A stretch of 64,000 nucleotides of DNA, from the NCBI GenBank assembly GCA_036898135.1, contig CM072511.1, positions 47,179,081 to 47,243,080 on the forward strand, written 5' to 3'. Source of the stretch: Oncomelania hupensis. Its lineage: Eukaryota; Mollusca; Gastropoda; Littorinimorpha; Pomatiopsidae. The position numbers and the translations under genes were made by a program. This document shows positions 55,696 through 64,000 of this stretch, one piece after another (position 1 is the stretch's first letter; the number at the start of each line of letters is the position of its first letter). The notes below the pieces were generated by a model. The model was not told the DNA's origin, made no database searches, and saw only the letters and a list, made by a program, of their open reading frames with translations.

Positions 55696-56022
55696 CAGGG
55701 ATGTTGCTAGGAAATTTTTTCTTCGGCGATTTGGCCGAAACAGCCGTGAAACTTTCGGCTTTTTACAGAAAGTTTCGGCTCTCTCTTCCAAAGCAGTCTC
55801 ACAAGTTTTTTTACTAGATTCACTACGTTAACGTGCACCCTCCACCTCCATATATTAAATGTGTTCTGTGGATGCATATCTTTGTAATAAAACATGATTT
55901 TAAGAGTAGAATAAGAACCTTGAAAAGAAATTTTATTTTCTTAAATTTTAGACACACTAAAACAACAAAAGGTTTAGACTGTCCCTTGACAGACCACAAT
56001 ACTGTCAGAGTTTCTGTTTTGC

Positions 56023-56882
56023 CTACAGCTTTCTGGGTTTAGCCTGACGCCAGGCAGCCAAAGCTCTATTCAGGTCAATGCTGCGCCCGTGCAGTTTCAC
56101 CCTCATCAGCATGTCATGATTTTCAGCAGTGAGTCTGTTCCTGGGCGTTGTCAGTACCAGGTTCTGTGCTGAAAACCCTCGTTCGCATCCAGCAGTGTGG
56201 ACAGGGCTGGTCAGTGCAAGATGCCCAAGCTTCAGCATTTTCGGAAAGTCTTCTGAATGGAACTTCCCAATCAGGTGCCAGAGCTCAAGCATGTTATCCC
56301 GTGGGTATCTCTGAGCCATCACTACCGGTTTCAACTTCATCCACTCTTCCTGAGTAGCTGCAGAATCCAGATTGGGCTGTGAAGTTGTCTGCATCTCCAC
56401 TTGTTCGTTCTGCTCGTTCTTTTCAGTCCACGAATGCGTCTTCAGCTGCCCAAAGTGGTCTGTCAGCTTCTTGATTTCTTCATTTCCCCACTTCTCCAGT
56501 TCATTTGCGCTGAGGGCAGTAAGGGGCCTCATCCCAAAGACGCCAAAAGCAGCAAGGAAGTCGTCATCTGGAAATCTGAACAACAAATAAAGTACACGGC
56601 GATTAGGGAATGACTTATTGACTATTATTAGTAACATTCCAAAAGTTCGAAGACATTTTCATAGGATAGCCCCTCTCCCCATTGGATATAAAAGTATCCA
56701 CACACAATATTTTGGTGTTTCTACATGTATAAAAGACTGAATGTGTGTAATTAAATATTATACATCTAGCATAACATGAGGATGCTGCTACCAACCTGCT
56801 GCGAATGTTGTCAATCAGCGCTTGGATGAATTGAAGCTTAGCATTACGGATGTGCTCCTCTGGGCATCTCTTCACAGTATAC
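56023..56882 (-). pseudogene. hAT transposase C-terminus with one intron (ZNF862-like)
   Basis: Two exons on the minus strand. The upstream one ends at 56796 (KRCPEEHIRNAKLQFIQALIDNIRS, then a split Arg codon). A 220-bp intron 56795-56576 starts GT and ends TTCAG, and the last exon 56575-56023 opens FPDDDFLAAFGVFG. The last exon carries the hAT dimerisation region (LALTSPVHTAGCERGFSAQNLVLT, then RNRLTAENHDMLMRVKLHG) and stops at TAG 56025-56023. Intact splice sites and an open frame in both exons argue for recent activity. The SINE inserted at 56884 and the loss of all upstream exons make this copy dead. It resembles the hAT proteins often annotated as zinc finger 862-like. Confidence 0.82.
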
Positions 56883-56902
56883 TGTGAAGAGATGCCCAGA
56901 GG
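56857..56902. repeat. Perfect 46-bp palindrome at the SINE 5' junction
   Basis: Two 23-bp arms meet at the centre AGTATACT without spacer. The left arm is hAT coding sequence. The right arm, 56884-56902, is an inverse copy of target DNA placed between the TSD and the start of the SINE. Confidence 0.9.
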
Positions 56903-57066
56903 GGTAAAGCCTCAGCCGTCCCCTGCGTGGGATGTCTTTATTGTAAAGTGACTGGCCGGTGGAGGGCATTCAGTTTTCCCACTAGGGTTGTTTCAGCAGA
57001 TCTTTTATGCGGATCGGGGGTTGTCCGGTCCTGATTTGGCTCGGAAGAGTCCGCTGGACCTAAAGC

Positions 57067-57095
<29 letters not shown>
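56884..57095 (+). mobile_element. SINE-like retroposon with (ATCA)n tail
   Basis: Flanked by the 12-bp TSD TCACAGTATACT (56872-56883 and 57096-57107). After the inverse target copy the body runs from 56903 and ends CTGGACCTAAAGCAAC followed by ATCA repeats. About 160 bp (CCTCAG..CGTCCCCTGCGTGGG to GGACCTAAAGCAA) match the 3' part of the retroposon at 58959-59533. No Pol III boxes are obvious, so it may be a 5'-truncated tail. Confidence 0.75.
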
Positions 57096-57098
<3 letters not shown>

Positions 57099-57504
57099 CA
57101 GTATACTTTGTCCGGCCAACAATTTCGATTTCTTTTTCGGCGGCATTTTGAAAATGATTTTCAAGCACTGGCTAAAGCCTGTATGAGAAAGTGACGTTTT
57201 ATTTCGTACGTCACTGGCTTCAATTAGGCTACTATTGGCGTCAATTTTATCATGGACGACATCGGGCTATGACTAATACTGGTCTGTTCGCTGAGTGCAA
57301 CTTTTTCAGAACAGAATTTAGTAATTATCGAATCCTCACCTAAACTGCAAGCGTACAGCACAGGAATATCGCAAAAATGGGCAAAACCGAGCCGATTCAC
57401 CCGTGAAAACTTCGGCTCGGCGAGCCGACATGACGGACAGTTTATCGGCTTTTTTATAAAAATTTCGGCTAAAAGCCGAAGATCCGACCCAAACGACATC
57501 CCTG

Positions 57505-57813
57505 GTTCTATATATGCAAAACACTCACTGTATTGGGCAAAGCTGATCTAAATAGCATTTTAATCAGTCACACTAGTCAAAGATAATCTAATATTTAGCC
57601 CACGTTTGTTTATGTGAACAACATCATAAACGGAAAGCGCTCTTCGTCTCTATTTTTGTTTTTATTACAAGCTTGAGCAGTTCCACTGACATTCTCTGCG
57701 TTCTCTAATACCACTGACAGTACTTGTGAGACGTACTACTTATCATTTAGTTAACTACTCATATCAAGAGACAGTTTGCTAAAAGAAAGAGTACGGTAAC
57801 AACATTTTTTCGA
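57505..57813. other. No gene recognised
   Basis: AT-rich spacer between the hAT element and the LINE that follows. Confidence 0.4.
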
Positions 57814-58333
57814 CATTCGAAAGGCCTATGATAGAGTGGGGCAGTTACGATTATTATTTAAACTCAAGCACATTGGAATTTCTGGATATATGTATAGCTA
57901 TATCAAAACTTTCCTTACAGGGAGGTCTATAAAGTAAAAGTTGGAAACTCATATTCTTCTAATTATAAAACTGGCATGGGTATTCCATTGGAGTCTATAA
58001 TATCACCTTTTTTATTCAATATATTAATTCGTGATTTACCGACTGCTGTTAGTAATAGTAATAGAGTGCACCTAGTGCAATATGCTGTTATTTGGATGAA
58101 TGTATTTCTCAATTTAAAAAAAAACGCCATTATATTAAATAAAACATATTTCTAACTTATATCAAACAGAAATAAATAATAGTAATTGTTATATGGTTCA
58201 AAATGGACATTATACAAAAAAATTAATTGCTGCTAGACTATTTGTGTGTGTGTCTGTGCGGTACACATGGTGTGTGTGGGTGTGTTTGTGTGCGCCTTAT
58301 AAATAAATACATTAATTAATTAATTAATTAATT

Positions 58334-58435
<102 letters not shown>

Positions 58436-58958
58436 TGATTTTATACAATAATATTCAAGAACCAATACAACTACTGCAATTTTTTTTAATATTGATAATG
58501 ACGAACTAAAGTATTGCTAAGAAGTAAACTTTCTAGGAGTATATTTAAAATCTAAGTTACACTGGAAAATACATATTCAATATGCAATACGAAAAGCAGT
58601 AAAAAGCTATAATTTTATGAAGATAATTAATAAGCAGTCCTGTGAACAAGATATAAAGACATTAGTTCATTTAACTTGTGCTCTCATACTTTCTAAATTA
58701 GCATATGGACATGAGGCTTATTTTTCTGCACACAAGAAAATATCTCAATAAGTTACAAAGTCTGGATAGCAAGGCTGTCAAATTAGCACTTGCAGTCCCC
58801 ATGCACAAAACTACAGATGCATATGAAATTGCAGGAATTTCCCCCATAATTGAATGAAGAAATTTGTCGCGTGCTAAATATATAATTAGAGCAAGGTCAG
58901 TAAATAATATTACCGATGATGAATTACTAGTAAAATCGGATATTCATTTTCCTAAACA

Positions 58959-59533
58959 CCCCCTTGGGGTGCCGGTAGTTTCAGTATAAATAGTATCCCC
59001 ACTTTCTGGAAATTTAGTGCTTAAAGTCCCACTGTCACTGTCTTTCTCATTTGTTCTTTCTCATTCCTGCTCTATTCTATCAATCTGCTATACTATCTTC
59101 TTCTTCAATAGACCAGTCACCTACCTTTTTTTCTTGAAAACTCTTCCGGGACAAGACTCCTTATTTGTGTGTGAGGTCTGTTGGATCAGCTTGGGAATAT
59201 TGGACGCTTTCTGCCAGGTGGTCACTAGGGCTTCCTATGATGTTATTATTTAGCAATGTAGGCATTTTATATGTATGTGTTTTGTTGATACTTTATAATG
59301 ATGTTTGTATTCTATTTTGTTTTTGTAAATGGGGGTTCAATAAATTAGAGTACAGCCTCAGCGTCCCCTGCGTGGGATGTCTTTATTGTAAAGTGACTGG
59401 CTCGTGGAGAGCTTTCAGTTTTATCACTAGGGTTGTTTCAGCAGATCTTTTGTGCGGATCAAGGGTTGTTCGGTCCTGATTTGGCTCGGAAGAGCCCGCT
59501 GGACCTAAAGCAATAATCATGTAATGTAATGTA
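58959..59533 (+). mobile_element. Retroposon with ATGTA-type tail nested in the LINE
   Basis: Flanked by the 13-bp TSD ATTTTCCTAAACA (58946-58958 and 59534-59546), and the LINE frame resumes after it. The 5' 400 bp look like a LINE 3' UTR. The 3' 160 bp match the retroposon at 56903-57068. The tail is CATGTAATGTAATGTA. The two copies share a 3' module but not a 5' part, as expected for a LINE/SINE pair or differently truncated copies of one family. Confidence 0.8.
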
Positions 59534-60000
59534 ATTTTCCTAAACAGTCTCAAACAGTACAATATGTTCAGATTTTTGCAACATTTACTAGGGATATACT
59601 ACATGAAGACAATAATACAGAAGAATGCACTGCTAGAAAAAAGATAATATCACCTGTTCCTTTATGGGAGCTTGAAAACGCTACTTATGATATTCATTAT
59701 ACTATGGAACACAAGAGTTATAACTTAAATATGATAGCTATGGATGCTAGAATTCATTTAAATGAAAAAAATATTATTACCAACTAAAACTATATACGGA
59801 TGGTTCTGTTTTAGAAAATGGTGATGCAAGAGCAGGTTTCGTGATACCAGATTTAAAGATAACAGAAGCGTATTTTCTTGGAAACGGATATTCAAGCTTT
59901 ACAGCAGATGTAATAGCTATTAAATGGCAATAAACAAAAGTATAAAGTTGGCACTTAACTTATTTAGTATCGTTTTATGTGTTGACTCTAAGTCTGTGTT

Positions 60001-60913
60001 GCGGCGCCATCCGAAGCTGGTTCAGAGCAACAATCGGCGTGCGTCAAGGATGCCTAATCTTTCCAACACTCTTCAATATCTTCCTGGAGCGCATCATGTC
60101 AGATGCCCTTGCAGATAACGAAAGCACCGTCAGCATAGTGGGTAGAGCAATCTCCAACCTTCGTTTTGCGGATGACGTTGATGGATTGGCTGGAGAGGAA
60201 AAAAATACTTGAATAGCTGGTATTGACACCACCTCCAGAGCCTTTGGAATGGAAATAAGTGCAGGGAAGACCAAGGCATCAACACGGATATCAAAGGCCA
60301 AGACCAAACCCTCAACACAGTGCATAGCTTCAAATATTTAGGAGCCATTGTATCAGACAATGGATCCCGAAAGGAAATTCTTTCCAGGATCGCACAAACA
60401 ACTGCTGCCCTGACAAGGTTGAAGCCCATTTGGAAAGACTGGACCATCAGTCTATATACTCCAAGGTAAGGCTGTTGCGCTCCCTTGTCATCTGAATCTT
60501 CTTATAGTTATACGCTTGCGAAACATGGACCTTACAACGAAGAATACAAAGCATGGAGATGAGGTGCTACAGAAAGACTTCTGGGCATTTCCTATACCCA
60601 GCACATCACCAACGACGAAGTCCGACAGACCATTGGACAACACGATGACGTCTCACAGTGATGAAGAAACGGAAACTCCGATGGTATGGCCACGTCATTA
60701 GAGCATCAGGCCTTGCAAAGACCATCCTGCAAGGCACGGTGCAAGGAGGCAAAAGAAGAGGGTGACAGAAAAAGAGATGGGAGGACAAAATTTGAGAATG
60801 GACTGGCTTGACACTGAGCTGATGACAGAGAAAGATGGAGACCGCTGGTTAAACGATCATCTGTGGTGGCCCCAAAGACTTTCGAGTTACGGAATAGGAT
60901 ACGATATAATAGG
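60001..60913 (+). pseudogene. 5'-truncated RTE-like LINE (copy 2) nested in the I-like LINE
   Basis: Flanked by the 11-bp TSD AAGTCTGTGTT (59990-60000 and 60914-60924), which is RNase H coding sequence of the host LINE (DSKSVL). Coding fragments: an RT part with GVRQGCLIFPTLFNIFLERI and RFADDVDGLAGEE, a region shared with the copy at 45068 (LGISYTQHITNDEVRQ, ERWRPLVKRSSVV), and a GGATA-type tail. Several stops and frameshifts make it non-functional. The catalytic FADD is still present. Confidence 0.85.
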
Positions 60914-61657
60914 AAGTCTGTGTTAGAGGCCTTTAGTTCACAAATTAGTGATATTTTTACATTATTTTTGAAATAAAATGTGCAGTTCATAGTATAATCA
61001 CAATTGAAAATCAGGTTACATTTTGTTGGATTCCTTCTCACTGTGGATTTATTTTCAGTGACTGGGCGCTGATCGAGCTGCTAAAAGGGGAGCTGCTAAC
61101 GTAAATGCGTTATCAATACAAATAAGTCTATCTTCTAAGGAATTACAACGATTAGTGGAGAGCAGTATATAGAAAACGTTTGACTTCAGTAAACAATATG
61201 AAAAGCAGCGTGGAGTATCCAGATCAGATGTAACAATGGTCTACAGGAAATTTTTGAATTCTATAAGAACTAAATATTGCAACAACATGAATTGTTTATG
61301 TAATAACATTTTGTATGAGTCATGCATTGCAACTGTACACGCGGATATTTGCCGTTCAGCTTTAAGTCCTTAACTTCAATGGATAACGTTGGCTTTGATT
61401 TATGTGTTGATTTGGCCAAAGCATTGATTGTTTCTCCTGGACAGTTTCTTTGAGGCGGTTTGATTGTAAACCTCTGTTTGTGTTACTATGTGTGTGTCTA
61501 TGTGTGTGGGCGTCTATGTTTGTGTGTGTGTTTGTGTTGTGTGTGTTTGCTATCGCTGCCTGGTGGGGATCTTTTACACGCATGTTTTTGTCACATCATC
61601 ATTGTGTAGTTTTCACAGATGTGTGTGTGTGTACGTGTGTGTGTGTGTGGCTTTATT

Positions 61658-61682
61658 GTCTTATCACTTCGATGGAAATGAC
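61658..61682 (+). other. 3'-terminal stem-loop of the plus-strand LINE
   Basis: GTCTTATCACTTCG followed by ATGGAAATGAC aligns with the stem-loop at 17561-17586. The TTCG loop is kept, while the stems have decayed to short GTC/GAC and CA/TG pairings. An A-rich tail follows. Confidence 0.5.
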
Positions 61683-61760
61683 ATATAAATAAAAAAAATA
61701 AATAAATAAATTGTGAAACGTTTTAAACTTTCCTTAGAGATTGTTTAGAAAGGATCCATT

Positions 61761-62374
61761 TGTTACGTTGAAACGCGAAGGATAGTATGTCTGAAACGCG
61801 CACGATAGATCTAATCGTTTCGCTTTGCAAGGTGTTCAATAATAGAGTGTATTTACCTTTTATTTGAGTTTGCATTGTTGTTAGGAGAAGCTTTGTATAA
61901 CGTTGATAAATTTCGTTAGTCGATATTATTGGAGAATTCTCTAGATTTGCGTGTTTACGGTCGATCGAAGATTCCTGATAAATGTAAATATTTGAGAACA
62001 TTCTTGGAATGTGAAGAAAGATGTATGACGTAAGTCAGTGATGACGAACTTTAGTTTGATTGGTGGTAAAGCGTCATCGGGAACATTCTGACGTTATCTC
62101 GATCGAGAGAAAAACTAAAAAAATGGATGCTCTGTGTGGGGGTTGATAGTTGATAGTGAGTTAGAAAGTAAAAAGTTGAGAGTGAAAAGGTGATTGTATG
62201 CAGTTGTTGATGAACGCTGAATAAAGTTTGAAAACTTCATACGAAGACTTTGCCTTGTTGCTGAGTGAGCAGGCTGCGTAAATAAACGAATCGGAGTTAC
62301 ACCTATAAGGATTTCAAGCATCGGGGCTGAATCAAATACTGATAGAAAAACACCATCATCGAACGAGTGTAACA
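61761..62374 (+). repeat. Solo LTR of the second, small LTR family (copy 2)
   Basis: A 614-bp LTR from TGTTACG to GTGTAACA, flanked by CCATT on both sides (perfect 5-bp TSD). It is co-linear with copy 1 at 14526-15085: the shared GAAACGCGCACGATAGAT, TATTATTGGAGAAT, GTATGCAGTTGTTGAT and GCTGAATAAAGTT blocks are all in the same order. It is clearly diverged from copy 1, so the two insertions are of different ages or subfamilies. Confidence 0.9.
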
Positions 62375-63404
62375 CCATTTTTCACTGCATTGTTGTTCAA
62401 GTTACAATTTTAATGTTACATCTTTTAAATTAACTAATTATTTTTTGTAATGTTGTTGTTGATGGTCTAAAATCAGTGTACAGACCCTAGAATAAATAAA
62501 TGAATGAAAATGTTGTTTAAGGGAGAACTGGGAGTTAAAACTAATTCTCGAAAACAGTGTGCTTCTAAGGTATAGTTTACAGTTTTAGAGCGAGGAGTTC
62601 AATATATTTCTCACAACAGAAGGATTTTTAGCTCACAATGTTGTGAAGTTCCTGAACGATGAAGTCTTGCTCAGACCTTGTAGTCCTACGACAAGAGGCC
62701 AGCCCTATATCAGCCATTTACACGTGGCGGTCTGCCATTGGCTGAGATGCGTCAGCTTGATTTGCATCTTGGCAATCCTTTTCATCCAAGAATGTCTGAT
62801 CACATTATTGCGCCTTAATTTTTGCTAAACATGTTTATTTGAAAATGGGCTACTTTGAATGTTCTTCTTTTTCTTCGTGTTCTCGTTGTTCTTCATCTCC
62901 TTCTTCGCGCAATAAAACAAGCGCCTACTAATTTCGAATTTCCTTCCTGGCCCAGTGTGTGTGGAGTGACGTAGGTGTCGTGTGTGTGTGTGTGTATGTG
63001 TGTGCGTGTGTGCGTGTGAGAGAGAGAGATTTAGTACAGGCACAATTTTCCAGAACCATAAAAACAATCCAAAATCAAAAAGAATTGAAATGATCTATGT
63101 CAGATTTTGAGAGATGTCAGTGAGCATGAAATCTTAATACGTATGTGAAAGGAAAGCAATATGATTTGATTTATATCTTTTTCCTACGCAATTTTGTATT
63201 GCTGCAATCTTCCTAATGAAAGAAAGCGTGTGAAAGTGAGTGAGTGTGTACTGTTGGCGAGAGCAGGAGGGAGAGATAGAAAGACAGAGAGGTGGAAGAA
63301 GATTTATTTAATTTTTTTTTTGGGGGGAGGGGGGCAGGGAGAGAGAGAAAGAAAGAGTGGGAGAGAGAGTGTTTGTGTGTGGGGAGAGAGAGTGTGGAGA
63401 GTGA
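62375..63404. other. No gene recognised; retroposon tail stem-loop near 62464
   Basis: GGTCTAAAATCAGTGTACAGACC at 62464-62486 followed by AATAAATAAATGAATG resembles the ends of the LINEs at 17531 and 39952, so 62400-62510 is probably a short LINE or SINE tail. The rest includes a GT run (62978-63020) and shows no gene. Confidence 0.45.
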
Positions 63405-63406
63405 GA

Positions 63407-63408
<2 letters not shown>

Positions 63409-63472
<64 letters not shown>
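63409..63472. repeat. (GA)n microsatellite
   Basis: About 64 bp of pure GA within a longer purine-rich block (63260-63475). Confidence 0.96.
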
Positions 63473-63477
<5 letters not shown>

Positions 63478-63603
63478 TAGTGTTTATATGTTGCTAAATT
63501 GTGTGTGCGCACGCGAGAAAGAATATGAGCTAGGTAGGGCGTGGTGTGGGAAGTCAGCTGTACAGAAGAAAAAAAATCTATTAACTTTGCACATTAGAGA
63601 TGA

Positions 63604-63605
<2 letters not shown>

Positions 63606-63652
<47 letters not shown>
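63606..63652. repeat. (GA)n microsatellite
   Basis: About 46 bp of pure GA. Confidence 0.96.
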
Positions 63653-63654
<2 letters not shown>

Positions 63655-63799
63655 TGCATCATACACATCAATTCACGATGTAACTTGTAAGCTTACTTAC
63701 TGAGGACAACTGAGTGCAGCTCAAATTAAATCAATTATCTGATGGAAAATGCTTTGCACTTCACTTGCATAGAATGAACCCAATTTGTTTGCACTCATG

Positions 63800-63952
63800 T
63801 ACACACAAACACACACATACACTCACGCACGCACGCGCGCGTTCAAACTCATAATCATACACATACACACGCAGGCACACACCTACATACAAACGCAGGC
63901 ACACACCTACACGAATACACACAAGCATACACATCCTCTAGTTGTAAACACA
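63800..63952. repeat. CA-rich minisatellite
   Basis: Irregular CACA/CGCA/TACA units. GCAGGCACACACCTAC occurs twice (63871 and 63894). Confidence 0.8.
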
Positions 63953-64000
63953 CGCACTCCACAAACATTATGTTCAAACATGTATAATAAAGAATACATT

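Larger units (their letters stand above)
55696..57504 (-). mobile_element. Internally deleted hAT transposon with 5-bp TSD
   Basis: The ends are CAGGGATGTTGCTAGG and, inverted, CAGGGATGTCGTTTGG, so the terminal inverted repeat is CAGGGATGT(T/C)G. GTTCT flanks both sides (55691-55695 and 57505-57509). Both ends carry many TTCGGCT/AGCCGAA subterminal repeats. The 3' exons of a hAT transposase lie inside on the minus strand, and a SINE has inserted at 56884-57095. A 5-bp duplication differs from the 8 bp usual for hAT but fits the hAT5 type. Confidence 0.8.

Overview
This window looks like intergenic DNA from a lophotrochozoan animal, most likely a mollusc. That assignment is inferred from the retroelement mix (I/Nimb-like LINEs with RNase H, RTE-like LINE tails, Gypsy-type LTR elements), the abundant microsatellites and the TTAGGG-type interstitial telomere repeats. 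I found no host protein-coding gene, rRNA or true tRNA gene that I can support. Nearly all recognisable content is mobile DNA, much of it nested and well preserved, with target-site duplications (TSDs) that can be read directly.

Layout. 1-3368: 5' part of an LTR retrotransposon on the minus strand (gag start, long leader, 1.6 kb LTR). It abuts an old diverged LTR (3369 to about 4640). 5035-6546: solo LTR (TSD GAGTC). 7335-14487: Gypsy-type element 1, minus strand, TSD CATCC, with its reverse transcriptase deleted. 14526-15085: solo LTR of a second, small family (TSD CACGC). 17531-22033: two decayed minus-strand LINEs among microsatellites. 22072-23588: solo LTR inside a CTT microsatellite. 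24578-25000: CR1/L2-like LINE tail. 25922-37443: Gypsy-type element 2, plus strand, TSD GCCTT, with a 3.4 kb LINE inside its leader. 38671-41774: two telomere-like arrays and a tRNA-derived SINE. 42062-43600: solo LTR inside an AGT microsatellite. 45068-45596: RTE LINE tail. 48713-49404: TA-flanked MITE. 55696-57504: hAT transposon with a spliced transposase remnant and an unusual SINE insertion. 57814-61711: plus-strand LINE carrying two further nested retroposons. 61761-62374: second solo LTR of the small family (TSD CCATT).

Most interesting content. The two full Gypsy-type elements encode gag-protease-integrase-reverse transcriptase-RNase H. The integrase therefore precedes the reverse transcriptase, as in Ty1/copia but with Ty3/gypsy-type sequences, which is the hallmark of the Gmr1 clade. 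Their capsid region resembles the vertebrate SCAN domain. Their primer binding site fits tRNA-Arg. Their LTRs share a 50-nt stem-loop whose stems are invariant in seven copies, placed just downstream of the predicted transcription start. The two elements are almost identical in coding sequence, silent sites included, yet carry strongly diverged LTRs, which suggests LTR (U3) replacement by recombination. Element 1 preserves the empty site of the LINE found in element 2, so that insertion can be dated relative to the host element.

All similarity statements come from reading the sequence by eye. No database search was run, and family names rest on recognised motifs and domain order.
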